64,000 nt of DNA, taken from assembly GCF_900109455.1 (NCBI RefSeq), contig NZ_FOAG01000013.1, positions 22,831-86,830 on the forward strand, written 5' to 3'. Source of the stretch: Roseovarius azorensis (GTDB lineage: Bacteria; Pseudomonadota; Alphaproteobacteria; Rhodobacterales; Rhodobacteraceae). Within the stretch, counting starts at the first letter, position 1; each line of letters opens with the position of its first letter. A program made the translations under genes and the position numbers. Below are positions 43,512 through 52,837 of this stretch, piece after piece. The notes under the pieces were generated by a model. The model did not search any database. It was given only the letters and a program-made list of their open reading frames with translations, and was not told the origin of the DNA.

Positions 43512-46277
43512 ATGACCCAGACCCTCACCCGCCGGGACGACCTGATCTGCCCGGCAGAAACGATTTTCGACCGCGACGGCGTCGCGCGGGCGCTGTCCCG
43601 GGCCAGGGCGGATGCCGCGGGCGACATGGGCGCGCTCCGGCGTTCGGCGGTGGCCATCCTGTCGGACGAGATCAGACGCGGCCGCACGGCCATCGCCGAG
43701 GCCTTCACCGCCCGGCCATTCGAGGCGCGCGCCACCACCCGCGCCTACTCATGGCTGACCGACTGCGTGATTCTGGCCGTGCTCGACCTGGCCACGCAGG
43801 CCATGCACCCCCTGCCCAACCCGACCGAGGCCGAACGCATCGCGGTCTTTGCCGTGGGCGGCTACGGACGCGGCGAAATGGCCCCCTTTTCGGATGTCGA
43901 CCTGCTGTTCCTGACGCCCTACAAGATCACCCCCTGGGCCGAGAGCGTGATCGAGTCGATGCTCTACATCCTGTGGGATCTGCGACTCAAGGTGGGACAC
44001 GCCAGCCGCACCATCCGCGACTGCCTGCGGCTCGGGGCCGCGGATTTCACCATCCGCACGGCCCTTCTGGAAAACCGCTTTCTGGCGGGCGAGGCGACGC
44101 TGGCCGACAAGCTCAACCAGCGCCTGCGCGACGATCTTTTCAAGGGCTCGGAACGCGCCTTCACCGAGGCCAAGCTGGAAGAACGTGACGCCCGCCACGA
44201 GAAACAGGGCGAGCGCTACATGGTCGAACCCAACGTCAAGGAGGGCAAGGGCGGTCTGCGCGACCTGCAATCGCTGTTCTGGATCGCCAAATACCAGCAC
44301 CGGGTCAAGGATGTGAGCGAACTGGTGGCCCTTGGCATGTTCACGCGCGACGAATTCGCCACCTTCGCCAAAGCCGAGAATTTCCTCTGGGCGGTGCGCT
44401 GCCACCTGCACCTGATCAGCGCCCGGCCCAACGACCAGCTGACCTTCGACATGCAGGTCGCGGTGGCCGAACGCATGGGCTACGCCGACCGCGCCGGGCG
44501 GCGGGGGGTCGAGATATTCATGCAGGACTATTTCCGCCACGCCACCGCCGTCGGCGACCTGACCCGGATCTTCCTGACCAAACTGGAGGCCTCGCAGCTC
44601 AAATCCGAGCCGCTTCTGCAACGCCTGCTCCGGCGGCGCAAGAAACTCAAGGACGGCTATGCCGAGGTGCATGGCCGCCTGGCCATCGCCGACCACAAGA
44701 CATTCCTCTCCGACCCGCTCAACCTGCTGCGGCTCTTCGAGGAGGCGCTGCGCACCGGCCTTCTGATCCACCCCGACGCGATGCTGCTGGTCACCGCCAA
44801 CCTGCACCTGATCGACGACGCGATGCGCAACGATCCGCGCGCGCAGAAACTCTTTCTCGACCTGCTCCTCAAACACGGCAACCCCGAACGCGCGCTGCGG
44901 CGGATGAACGAACTGGGCGTGCTCTCGGCATTCCTGCCGGAGTTCGGACCGATCATCGCGATGATGCAGTTCAACATGTATCACCACTACACGGTGGACG
45001 AACACATCATCCAATGCATCTCGCACCTGGCCAAGATCGAACGCCGCGAACTGATCGAGGAACTTCCCGTCTCCTCCTCGATCCTAAAGGAGGGCATCAA
45101 CCGCCGCGTGCTCTACGTGGCGCTCCTGCTGCACGACATCGGCAAGGGGCGAGAGGAGGATCACGCCATCCTCGGCGCCCGCATCGCCCGCCGCGTCGGT
45201 CCCCGCCTCGGGCTGAAACCGCGCGAGGTCGATACCGTCGAATGGCTGGTGCGCTATCACCTCTTGATGTCCGATACCGCCCAGAAACGCGACATCGCCG
45301 ATCCGCGCACGGTGCGCGATTTCGCCAAGGCGGTGCAGACCCGCGAGCGGCTCGATCTCCTGCTCCTGCTCACCGTCTGCGATATCCGCGGCGTCGGCCC
45401 CGGCACCTGGAACAACTGGAAGGCGTCGCTTTTGCGCGCCCTCTACCGCCAGACCCGCCGCGCGATGGAGGGCGGGCTCGAGGCGCTCAACCGCGAACAG
45501 CGCGGCGCGGACGCCAAGCGCAACCTGCGCGAGGCGCTGCCGGACTGGGACGCGCGCGACCTCAAGCACGAGACCGCCCGCCACTACCCGCCCTACTGGC
45601 AGGGGCTGCATGTCACCGCCCATGTGGTCTTTGCCCGACTGCTGCGCGACCTGCACGAGGACGAGATCGCTATTGATCTGGCCATCGACGAGGACCGCGA
45701 CGCCACCCGCGCCTGTTTTGCGCTGGCCGATCACCCCGGCATCTTCTCGCGCCTTGCCGGTGCGCTGGCGCTGGTGGGGGCCAATGTCGTGGACGCCCGC
45801 ACCTATACGTCCAAGGACGGCTTTGCGACGGCGGTGTTCTGGATCCAGGACGCCGAGGGCCATCCCTTTGAGTCCGACCGCCTGCCGCGCCTGCGCAAGA
45901 TGATCCACAAGACCCTGCAAGGCGAGATCGTCCCCCGCGAGGCGATCAAATCCCGCGACAAGCTGAAAAAACGAGAACGCGCCTTTCGCGTGCCCACGCA
46001 TATCACCTTCGATAACGACGGCTCGGAAATCTACACGATCATCGAGGTCGATACCCGCGACCGCCCCGGCCTGCTATATGACCTCACCCGCACGCTGGCG
46101 GCCTCCAACGTCTATATCGCCAGCGCTGTCATCGCCACCTTCGGCGAACAGGTGGTCGATACGTTCTATGTCAAGGACATGTTCGGGCTGAAATTCCACT
46201 CCGAGAGCAAACGCGCCGCGCTGGAACGCAAACTCCGCACCGCGATAGAAGAAGGCGTAGAGCGCGCCACCACCTGA
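43512..46277 (+). CDS. glnD: Bifunctional PII uridylyltransferase/uridylyl-removing enzyme GlnD
   Basis: GlnD is the primary nitrogen sensor: it uridylylates PII proteins when glutamine is low and removes UMP when it is high. Domains in the 921-aa protein are: the nucleotidyltransferase with GGYGRGEMAPFSDVDLLF (about 115-133), the GlnD central region with EGKGGLRDLQSLFW, an HD domain with LLLHDIGKGREEDH (about 538-551), and two C-terminal ACT domains (about 740 and 845) that bind glutamine. All key motifs are intact. In many relatives murJ follows; here an accessory island intervenes. Confidence 0.97.
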   Translation: MTQTLTRRDDLICPAETIFDRDGVARALSRARADAAGDMGALRRSAVAILSDEIRRGRTAIAEAFTARPFEARATTRAYSWLTDCVILAVLDLATQAMHPLPNPTEAERIAVFAVGGYGRGEMAPFSDVDLLFLTPYKITPWAESVIESMLYILWDLRLKVGHASRTIRDCLRLGAADFTIRTALLENRFLAGEATLADKLNQRLRDDLFKGSERAFTEAKLEERDARHEKQGERYMVEPNVKEGKGGLRDLQSLFWIAKYQHRVKDVSELVALGMFTRDEFATFAKAENFLWAVRCHLHLISARPNDQLTFDMQVAVAERMGYADRAGRRGVEIFMQDYFRHATAVGDLTRIFLTKLEASQLKSEPLLQRLLRRRKKLKDGYAEVHGRLAIADHKTFLSDPLNLLRLFEEALRTGLLIHPDAMLLVTANLHLIDDAMRNDPRAQKLFLDLLLKHGNPERALRRMNELGVLSAFLPEFGPIIAMMQFNMYHHYTVDEHIIQCISHLAKIERRELIEELPVSSSILKEGINRRVLYVALLLHDIGKGREEDHAILGARIARRVGPRLGLKPREVDTVEWLVRYHLLMSDTAQKRDIADPRTVRDFAKAVQTRERLDLLLLLTVCDIRGVGPGTWNNWKASLLRALYRQTRRAMEGGLEALNREQRGADAKRNLREALPDWDARDLKHETARHYPPYWQGLHVTAHVVFARLLRDLHEDEIAIDLAIDEDRDATRACFALADHPGIFSRLAGALALVGANVVDARTYTSKDGFATAVFWIQDAEGHPFESDRLPRLRKMIHKTLQGEIVPREAIKSRDKLKKRERAFRVPTHITFDNDGSEIYTIIEVDTRDRPGLLYDLTRTLAASNVYIASAVIATFGEQVVDTFYVKDMFGLKFHSESKRAALERKLRTAIEEGVERATT

Positions 46278-46312
46278 GCCGGGCGCGGCGGCCGCCCCCT
46301 CCCCGTCCACAG

Positions 46313-46341
46313 CGTCATCCCCGCGCAAGCGGGGATCTCCC
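46313..46341. repeat. Short hairpin repeat (CCCCGC-GCAA-GCGGGG)
   Basis: A 6-bp perfect stem with GCAA loop (46319-46334), flanked by CGTCAT and ATCTCCC, follows glnD. This is the very common bacterial intergenic hairpin type whose reverse translation reads GDPRLRGDD. It can act as the glnD terminator. Beyond it, 46342-46576 contains no gene I can support. Confidence 0.6.
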
Positions 46342-46576
46342 ATCTTATCTCCTGACACCCAGAACAAGCCGCGCGCGGAGGGCACAGGAGTATCGCCTTC
46401 GGGCCGGTCCGGACTGTGGCGGAAGGAACCAGCGCGTCGGCCCGCCATCACCAGACCGGCCATGCGCACATCGCACAGCAACTTCGGAAAGCTGATGGCG
46501 GAAAAGCGGGACCAAGTGAGCTTTCGCTGCACCTGCGCCAATGGCTGCATACGGGCAGAATTGCGCTTGGCCTTGC

Positions 46577-46873
46577 CTAGCGCAATGATGCGGCCCAATT
46601 CTCGAAATCCTCGAACAGCCGTCGAACATCCTGACCGGAAAAGAGAAAGTCGGCCTTTGAGTTGAACCATACCGCTTCCAAATCTATCTGGTCGTCGCCG
46701 CGTAGCTGCTCGAAGTATGCAGCAAGTTCCATAACAGCATCGTCCCCTTGCCACGTTCGGAATCCTTCATAGAGACGCTTGAAGGACTGAAGGTCCGGAT
46801 TGGTGATGTCCAGATCAGCATGGAACTGCGAACTGAAAGCTTCGAAAGATCTTGGCGGTGTCACGTTAGTCAT
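46577..46873 (-). CDS. Candidate immunity protein for the adjacent RNase A-like toxin
   Basis: This is a 98-aa, acidic, mostly helical protein without signal or membrane segment. Text such as SFEAFSSQFHADLDITNPD at the start and SGQDVRRLFEDFENWAASL at the end vaguely recalls small CdiI-type immunity proteins, but I do not recognise a family with certainty. Its ATG (46873) overlaps the stop of the toxin gene by 8 bases, the standard toxin-then-immunity order. Acidity fits neutralising a basic RNase. Its composition is less GC-rich than flanking housekeeping genes. Confidence 0.65.
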   Translation of the reverse strand: MTNVTPPRSFEAFSSQFHADLDITNPDLQSFKRLYEGFRTWQGDDAVMELAAYFEQLRGDDQIDLEAVWFNSKADFLFSGQDVRRLFEDFENWAASLR

Positions 46874-47926
46874 TCCTCGGATACGAAGTGATGATTATAA
46901 AGCCGCTCGGCATGTCCGGCGCATGCCGGATGAGCGTGCCAACGCCAGTGGCCGTCCGGACCACAATCGGTGCGGATGCTCTTGGACCAGTTCGAAACGC
47001 TTCGGTGCCCGTCAAGGAGGTGAAAGAGCTCGTTACGAACGCTTCTGGCCTTTGCCCGGTCGCGACAGCATTCACGATGACTGCGTTGCCTGCAAGGTTT
47101 GCGTTCGTCAGCTTTTGCGCGGATTCGAGCGAGGAGAAGGAACCATGGCGTTTCCGAAAGACGCTAAGAATCAGTCCCCGGCGTTGTTGGAGTGTCACCG
47201 CTCTCCGCAAGAATGCTTCGCTTTTTCCAACATGTAGGGCAATCGTATGCCCTCCTCTAGCCTCGTGTTCGAAAAGATCCTGTAGCGGAAAGCCGTCGTC
47301 GGCTGTTGGCTCAAGCTGCGCAGGAACCACATCACTCTGTGATCCGGATAAGATTGGTTCCGCGTAGCACCGGCAATTATGCGCCTGGCCAGGGTGTCCG
47401 CCCTCCGGCGGACCGTCCCATCGGAACACGCGGTCATCGTATTCCTGATGAATGCCGCGCACCTTGGCATCGTCCTTCGACCGCCAGATGTACTGTCCGA
47501 TGCCGAGATCCTCCTGCCGAATCTGGTTGATCAAGCCGGCAAAAGTCCGCAGCAGGCGTTCTTCCATGGCCGTTCGGAGCGGGCGCAAACGTTGCGGATG
47601 CGCCTGATATTCTTTGAAAATGTTTTCGAGCCGCACGTCCCACTGATTAAGTGCTTCGTCCTTGGCGTCTGTGACATCCCGCAGGTCGGCCTCCGTCACG
47701 ACCGGCACGGTATCCGGTGGTGTCAGCGCATTCAGCAACATTCGGGTGTTTTCGACGATGACCTCGTCGAAGCGATCCGTGAAATGGCTGCGCAAGGCGG
47801 CATAGTTTGGAAAGGTCGACTTGATCGAAATCGCAAAACGGCGGCCGATGACTTGGCCTTCCGACGCGCAATAACATACTGACCGTTTCCGCCATGCCTG
47901 AGAAAATCCGCGAAACTGTGTTGCAT
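46866..47926 (-). pseudogene. Phage Mu gpF-like / RNase A-like CdiA-CT toxin, frameshifted near 5' end
   Basis: From the ATG at 47926 (preceded by GGAGG, 5-base spacing) the frame reads MQHSFADFLRHGGNGQYVIA and is interrupted at the A4 tract 47835-47838. Adding one base restores 353 aa. Residues about 120-193 match the phage Mu protein F-like head morphogenesis domain (YIWRSKDDAKVR, GGHPGQAHNCRCYAEP). Residues about 220-353 match the bacterial CdiA-CT RNase A domain (HEARGGHTIALHVGKS, GSFSSLESAQ, C-terminal IITSYP). The product would be a toxic ribonuclease on a phage-derived carrier. The candidate immunity gene overlaps its end. Downstream of the A-tract the frame is intact, so an error or phase-variable tract is possible. 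Nothing recognisable lies in 47927-48197. Confidence 0.75.
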
Positions 47927-48197
47927 GGAACCTCCGACAGGTGTGCGAAATAGGTTCTAGCAAGAGTTGGTTAATCGGATGTTGAGACCCCGTTCTGTCG
48001 TTTCTTTGCTCGGGCAATGCCGTCGGAAAAGAACATCAACCAGTACCGGACGTTTGTGGTTTGCGCAGCATCCGTCACAACGACCTCCTAGCGCCTTGCA
48101 CCAGCGCAAAGGAAAACCCAATCTCAAGATCACCCAAGTGTCAGTTCACGGCGAATCCGCCTGATCCCTTCACCATTGCAGATCACCCCTTCCCCCC

Positions 48198-48518
48198 TCA
48201 CCTCCTCCTCCTCGCCCTCCACCTCTCAAATTCCGCGCGCCGCTTCGCCTCGACCTCGCGCATCAGCGCCATCCGCAACTCGCGCTCCTCGTCCAGACTG
48301 CGCATCGCCTTCCATTCCGAATAGGTCGCCCGGTTATGCTTCACGTTCCACAGCGCCCGCGTCTCTGACACCGTCACCACCCCTGCCAGCGGTTTCCCGT
48401 GCCGGACGATCAGTATGTGCCGCCCCGTCATCCACACATCTTCAAGACAGTCCCGCAGCCGGGCGCGAAACTTCTCACAGTTGATCTCGGGGATCGGGGT
48501 CAGGTCGATTTCTTTCAT
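48198..48518 (-). CDS. Orphan Phd/YefM-type antitoxin-like protein
   Basis: This 106-aa protein has an N-terminal Phd/YefM fold: EINCEKFRARLRDCLEDVWMTGRHILIVRHGKPLAGVVTV is the usual beta-alpha pattern (in pieces), in which antitoxins bind DNA. The C-terminal half is a long Arg/Glu-rich helix (RMALMREVEAKRRAEFERWRARRRR-like) instead of a standard toxin-binding tail. No toxin gene overlaps or adjoins it on either side. The ATG at 48518 has GGAGAG upstream. It may be a stand-alone DNA-binding protein or a relic of a toxin-antitoxin pair. Confidence 0.65.
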   Translation of the reverse strand: MKEIDLTPIPEINCEKFRARLRDCLEDVWMTGRHILIVRHGKPLAGVVTVSETRALWNVKHNRATYSEWKAMRSLDEERELRMALMREVEAKRRAEFERWRARRRR

Positions 48519-48540
48519 GTGCTCTCCGGACAAAGGTGAT

Positions 48541-48640
48541 GGGCGCACCCTGCCCCGCCCCCCTTGCCATCCAGTTAACCCGCCGCGCGCACCGGGACGC
48601 ATTCCGTACGCTTCTCCTTCAGAACCGTACGGGTGCGCCC
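48541..48640. repeat. 10-bp inverted repeat flanking the murJ upstream gap
   Basis: GGGCGCACCC (48541-48550) and GGGTGCGCCC (48631-48640) are exact inverted copies 80 bases apart, between the antitoxin-like gene and murJ. Two CCGTACG copies lie between. It may be a stem base or chance in GC-rich DNA. Confidence 0.3.
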
Positions 48641-48701
48641 TTCCCCCCGCCCCGCTGATCCGCTAATCCTCGGGGTCAGATTCCCCGGCGAAAGGCCCCG
48701 C

Positions 48702-50240
48702 ATGAAACCCATCCGCCTCCTCACCGGCATCCTGACCGTCGGCGGCTGGACCCTGCTCAGCCGACTACTAGGTTTTGTGCGTGACGTGCTGATCGCCAAC
48801 TATATAGGCCCTGGCGCGGTCATGGACGCCTTTGTCGCGGCCTTCCGCCTGCCCAACATGTTCCGCCGTTTCTTCGCCGAGGGCGCGTTCAACGCGGCCT
48901 TCGTGCCGATGTTCTCCAAACGGCTTGAGGCGGACGAGGATCCGATCGGTTTCGCTTCCCGCGCATTTTCTGGTTTGAGCCTTGTTTTATTGGTTCTTAC
49001 GGGGCTTTCCATGGTCTTCATGCCCGCCCTCGTCTGGGCCACGGCGGCGGGGTTTTCGGGCGATGAACGCTTCGATATCACCGTCGATTTCGGGCGGATC
49101 GTGTTTCCCTACATCTTCTTCATTTCGCTGGCCGCGCTCTTTTCCGGTATGCTCAATGCCGCCGGCCGCTTTGCCGCCGCCGCCGCTGCACCTGTGATTC
49201 TAAACGTTTTTTTGATCTCCACGATGACTGTTGCCGCCCTCACCGGCGGCGCCGTCGCCCAGGCCCTCGTCTGGACCATCCCCCTCGCCGGTCTCGCCCA
49301 ACTCGCCCTCGTCTGGCACGCCACCCGACGCGCCGGCATGCACCTCAATCTGACCCGCCCCCGCTGGACCCCCGAGATGGCGCAACTCGTGCGCATCGCC
49401 ATCCCCGCAGCGCTGGCTGGCGGGGTGGTGCAGATAAACCTCGTGGTCGGCCAACTCGTTGCTTCCAATACCGAAAAAGCCGTGAGCTGGCTCTATTCCG
49501 CCGACCGTCTCTACCAGTTACCGCTGGGGGTCGTGGGCATCGCCGTGGGCATCGTGCTGCTGCCCGATCTCTCCCGTCGGCTCAAGGCACACGACGACAC
49601 CGGCGCACGCCATGCCCTGTCGCGCGCGGGCGAGGTTGCGCTGGCGCTCACCCTGCCCTGCGCCGTCGCCCTCATGGTGACCCCCCTGCCGCTGGTTTCG
49701 GTCCTGTTTCAGCGCGGCGCATTCAGCGCCGACGACAGCGCCTCAACCGCCCTTGCGGTGGCGATCTACAGCCTGGGCCTGCCCGCCTTCGTGTTGCAGA
49801 AAATTCTGCAACCGCTCTATTTCGCCCGCGAGGACACCCGCAGCCCGTTCCGCTATGCGGTGGTGGCGATGGTGATCAACGCGGTGCTGGCGGTGGGGCT
49901 GGCCTATGTGCTGGGCTGGATCGCCGCGGCCATCGCCACAACCGTTGCAGGCTGGGTGATGGTAGCGCAACTGGCATTTGGCGCGCGGCAATTCGGCGAG
50001 GTGGCGCGGTTCGACGCGCAGTTCCACCGCCGCCTCTGGCGGATTTGCCTCGCCTCGGCGTTGATGGGCGCGGCGCTCTGGGGCACCGGCGTGCTGCTCG
50101 TCCCGCTTTTCGCCATGGGCGGCTGGCGCTGGCTGGCGTTGCTGCTGCTCGTCGCGGCAGGCACGTTGGCCTATGGCGCCTTTGGCCAGAGTCTTGGCGC
50201 ATTCCGCATTCAGGAAATCCGCGCCCGGATGCGCCGCTAG
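48702..50240 (+). CDS. murJ: Lipid II flippase MurJ
   Basis: MurJ (MviN) flips lipid II across the inner membrane for peptidoglycan synthesis. The 512-aa protein has about 13-14 membrane helices. Typical text: TLLSRLLGFVRDVLIANYIG, FRLPNMFRRFFAEGAFNAAFVP, FPYIFFISLAALFSGMLNA, and QLPLGVVGIAVGIVLLPDLSR. The conserved arginines in the first helices are present. The ATG at 48702 (MKPIRLLTG) is used; 48633 would add an unlikely tail. Its last 4 bases overlap the convergent rhomboid-like gene. Confidence 0.95.
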   Translation: MKPIRLLTGILTVGGWTLLSRLLGFVRDVLIANYIGPGAVMDAFVAAFRLPNMFRRFFAEGAFNAAFVPMFSKRLEADEDPIGFASRAFSGLSLVLLVLTGLSMVFMPALVWATAAGFSGDERFDITVDFGRIVFPYIFFISLAALFSGMLNAAGRFAAAAAAPVILNVFLISTMTVAALTGGAVAQALVWTIPLAGLAQLALVWHATRRAGMHLNLTRPRWTPEMAQLVRIAIPAALAGGVVQINLVVGQLVASNTEKAVSWLYSADRLYQLPLGVVGIAVGIVLLPDLSRRLKAHDDTGARHALSRAGEVALALTLPCAVALMVTPLPLVSVLFQRGAFSADDSASTALAVAIYSLGLPAFVLQKILQPLYFAREDTRSPFRYAVVAMVINAVLAVGLAYVLGWIAAAIATTVAGWVMVAQLAFGARQFGEVARFDAQFHRRLWRICLASALMGAALWGTGVLLVPLFAMGGWRWLALLLLVAAGTLAYGAFGQSLGAFRIQEIRARMRR

Positions 50241-50923
50241 TCATGCCGGATGCGCGCGCGCAGCTTGGCAAATCCGCCCGGGCTGAGCACGAAAGACGCC
50301 AGAAACCCGGCGGCAAAGCCTGCCACATCGGCGACCCAGGTGCCATTGCCGCCAAAGAACAGACCAAAGACCAGTTGCAACCCCATCAGAACGCCAATGA
50401 GGGTAAAAGCCCGCGCCTGATTGGTCCCCAACTGCCCAAGGCGCAGCCACATGACATAGGTGAAACCGCCAATCAGCCCATAAACACCCGGAAACGCCCC
50501 GATGAGCCAGGGCTGTCCTTCGATCACCAGACCGTAAACCACGGCCCCGGCGACCGTGCTGATGAGAAACAGCGCCAGAACCGCCCAATGACGGAACACG
50601 GCGGACAGGAACTTGCCCATGGCCAGAAGCAGCGCCCCGGCAAAGAGCGCGTGGGTGAAACTCCCATGCACGAAGGCATAGCTGACAAAGCGGCGAAGAT
50701 GCTCGACGGGCCAGGCGCGGTTCTCGATCATCCAGGCCATGATCGCACTGTTGAAACCGTAATCCTGTATCGCCGCGCTGCGCCAGCCCACGGCATCGGG
50801 GCCACCGGCAAGCCCCCTCGCACCCAGCGTGAACATCACCTCGACCCCGAGGATCACCAGAAAGAGCGCCACCGCAAAGGGTGGCACCGGGTTGAGGGGA
50901 CTCAGGCTTTCGCGGCCATCCAT
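50237..50923 (-). CDS. Rhomboid-family membrane protein lacking catalytic residues
   Basis: This 228-aa protein has six predicted membrane helices and the rhomboid layout: [22 protein letters not shown] corresponds to the HxxxxHxxxN helix, and a GxSG-like loop follows. The serine loop reads [13 protein letters not shown] (142-149) where active rhomboids have GASG. The helix 6 histidine is replaced by D199 ([11 protein letters not shown] against AHLGG). I infer a pseudoprotease (iRhom/derlin-like idea) that binds membrane proteins without cutting them. A GGAGAG site precedes the ATG at 50923. It is divergent from trpS. Confidence 0.82.
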   Translation of the reverse strand: MDGRESLSPLNPVPPFAVALFLVILGVEVMFTLGARGLAGGPDAVGWRSAAIQDYGFNSAIMAWMIENRAWPVEHLRRFVSYAFVHGSFTHALFAGALLLAMGKFLSAVFRHWAVLALFLISTVAGAVVYGLVIEGQPWLIGAFPGVYGLIGGFTYVMWLRLGQLGTNQARAFTLIGVLMGLQLVFGLFFGGNGTWVADVAGFAAGFLASFVLSPGGFAKLRARIRHD

Positions 50924-50997
50924 GGCGGCTCTCCTTGACGGGGCTTTGGTGCATGGGTAAGCGAGGCGGACACGGAAATCCACCACGGAGTTTACAC

Positions 50998-52026
50998 ATG
51001 ACCGAGGCGGCCTTTACCCCGCGCGTGTTTTCGGGAATCCAGCCCTCGGGCAACCTGCATCTCGGCAATTACCTTGGCGCCCTCAAACGCTTTGCCGAGG
51101 CCCAGAACGAGGGGCTGCAGACACTCTATTGCATGGTCGATCTGCATGCGATCACCGTCTGGCAGGATCCGGCGAACCTGCGCCATGCGACACGGGAACT
51201 GGCTGCGGGCTTTATCGCTTCCGGGCTCGATCCGGCGCGCTCGATCCTTTTCAATCAAAGCCAGGTGGCCGAACATACGCAAATGGCCTGGGTATTCAAC
51301 TGCGTGACGCGGATGGGCTGGATGCAGCGCATGACGCAGTTCAAGGACAAGGCCGGCAAGAATGCCCAGAACGCCTCGCTGGGGCTGTTTGCCTATCCGG
51401 CGCTGATGGCCGCCGACATCCTGACCTATCACGCCACCCATGTGCCGGTGGGCGAGGACCAGAAACAGCATCTCGAACTCACCCGCGATATCGCCATGAA
51501 ATTCAACCACGATTACGGCGTCGAGTTCTTCCCAATCCCGGAACCGGTGATCGAGGGTGCGGCCACACGGGTCATGAGCCTGCGCGACGGCAGCAGCAAG
51601 ATGTCGAAATCCGATCCCTCCGACATGAGCCGCATCAATCTGACCGACGATGCCGACACCATCGCCCGGAAAATCCGCAAGGCCAAGACCGACCCCGAGC
51701 CGCTACCCTCCGATGTGCAGGGTCTGGCAAACCGCCCCGAGGCGCGCAATCTGGTCAATATCTACGCCGCACTCGCCGATCTGAGCGTGGATCAGGTCAT
51801 GCGCGATGCGGGCGGCAAGCCGTTTTCCGAATTCAAGCCAATGCTTGCCGATCTGGCGGTCGAAAAGCTGGCCCCCATTTCGACCGAAATGGCACGCCTC
51901 ATGCAGGATGTGACCGAGATCGACCGCATCCTTGTCGATGGGGCCAATCGTGCCCGCGCCCTTGCCACACCTATTCTGCGGCAAACCTATGAAATCATGG
52001 GGATGGTGGGCGCGCACAAAGTCTGA
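50998..52026 (+). CDS. trpS: Tryptophanyl-tRNA synthetase
   Basis: TrpS charges tRNA-Trp with tryptophan (342 aa, class I). The HIGH-type motif reads [13 protein letters not shown] near residue 17, and the KMSKS loop is [25 protein letters not shown] and [16 protein letters not shown] are typical binding segments. The ATG at 50998 follows CGGAGTTTACAC, a ribosome site. No tryptophan-rich leader peptide was seen in the 74-bp upstream gap. Confidence 0.97.
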   Translation: MTEAAFTPRVFSGIQPSGNLHLGNYLGALKRFAEAQNEGLQTLYCMVDLHAITVWQDPANLRHATRELAAGFIASGLDPARSILFNQSQVAEHTQMAWVFNCVTRMGWMQRMTQFKDKAGKNAQNASLGLFAYPALMAADILTYHATHVPVGEDQKQHLELTRDIAMKFNHDYGVEFFPIPEPVIEGAATRVMSLRDGSSKMSKSDPSDMSRINLTDDADTIARKIRKAKTDPEPLPSDVQGLANRPEARNLVNIYAALADLSVDQVMRDAGGKPFSEFKPMLADLAVEKLAPISTEMARLMQDVTEIDRILVDGANRARALATPILRQTYEIMGMVGAHKV

Positions 52027-52066
52027 CGCTAGGGAATACAGGACCGCGCAGGGCGCCACCCCGAGA

Positions 52067-52702
52067 TCACCCCAGATCAGGCGCTGTGACGGCAAATGTC
52101 GCGTGCGCCTGCATCGCCTCCCACCAGTCCTTCACCCCGTCGACGCTCATCACCGCATCCGCATCCGGCGTCAGCGCCACATAGAACATGATCGGCCCGA
52201 GAAAATAATCGGCCAGCGTCGCCTTGTCGCCCGCCAGCCACCCGGCCCCGTTCCTGTTCTCCATCAGCAGCGTCAGCAAGGTCTGCGAGTCGGTAATCGC
52301 CCGTTCACGCGCAGCCTCGTTCTGACCACCGATGAAATCCGGGAACAGGTGATAGCCCGCCACACCCACCAGCGCGCCATAGCCATAGCTGTCGATCAGG
52401 CCAATCGCCTCGTTCATCCGCGCGCGCGCCCTGGCATCGTCGGGGACGAGCGGCGGCTTGGGCGCGATGTCCTCCAGATAGCGACAGATCGCATCCGTCT
52501 CCCGTATGCGTATCCCGTCGATATCCAGCACCGGCACCTTGCCGAACGGATGGCGCTTCAGGTGTTCGGGCTGTCGTGGCTCTCCTGCCAGCACATTGAC
52601 CGGCACCTGATCGTATTCGATCCCCTTGTCGGCCAGCACCATGCGCACCGTGCGCACATAGGTCGAGCCGTCAAAGCCGTAAAGTACAGGTTTCCCCACC
52701 AT
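52067..52702 (-). CDS. Glutathione S-transferase family protein
   Basis: This 211-aa GST has an N-terminal thioredoxin-like domain (VLYGFDGSTYVRTVRMVLADKG; HPFGKVPVLDIDG with the cis-Pro; ETDAICRYLE for glutathione binding) and a C-terminal helical domain (AGDKATLADYFLGPIM). The catalytic Ser/Tyr lies in GSTY. Specific substrate unknown. The ATG at 52702 (MVGKPVLYGF) is chosen; a TTG at 52717 is also possible. It converges on trpS and stands alone. Confidence 0.9.
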   Translation of the reverse strand: MVGKPVLYGFDGSTYVRTVRMVLADKGIEYDQVPVNVLAGEPRQPEHLKRHPFGKVPVLDIDGIRIRETDAICRYLEDIAPKPPLVPDDARARARMNEAIGLIDSYGYGALVGVAGYHLFPDFIGGQNEAARERAITDSQTLLTLLMENRNGAGWLAGDKATLADYFLGPIMFYVALTPDADAVMSVDGVKDWWEAMQAHATFAVTAPDLG

Positions 52703-52837
52703 TTTCTTGCACTCCAATCGGTTGACTCAATGGCGTGATGATGTGGCAATCGACTGAAAAGTCAAACTGCGCGCGCAAGGCTTGACGCCCCCCTCCCATC
52801 GCCGCACTGTGCCGCCGAACAAGCAAAGAGGCACGCC

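Noticed and set aside
46074..46754. Minus-strand open frame downstream of the immunity gene
   Set aside because: Contains the GDPRLRGDD text that comes from reading through a common intergenic hairpin repeat, and it overlaps glnD in antisense.
46866..48017. Toxin frame starting at the TTG at 48017
   Set aside because: No ribosome site and no family-like N-terminus; the GGAGG-ATG at 47926 plus a one-base shift explains the gene better.
50924..50997. Possible tryptophan attenuator before trpS
   Set aside because: The gap is only 74 bases, with no Trp-rich leader peptide or paired hairpins.
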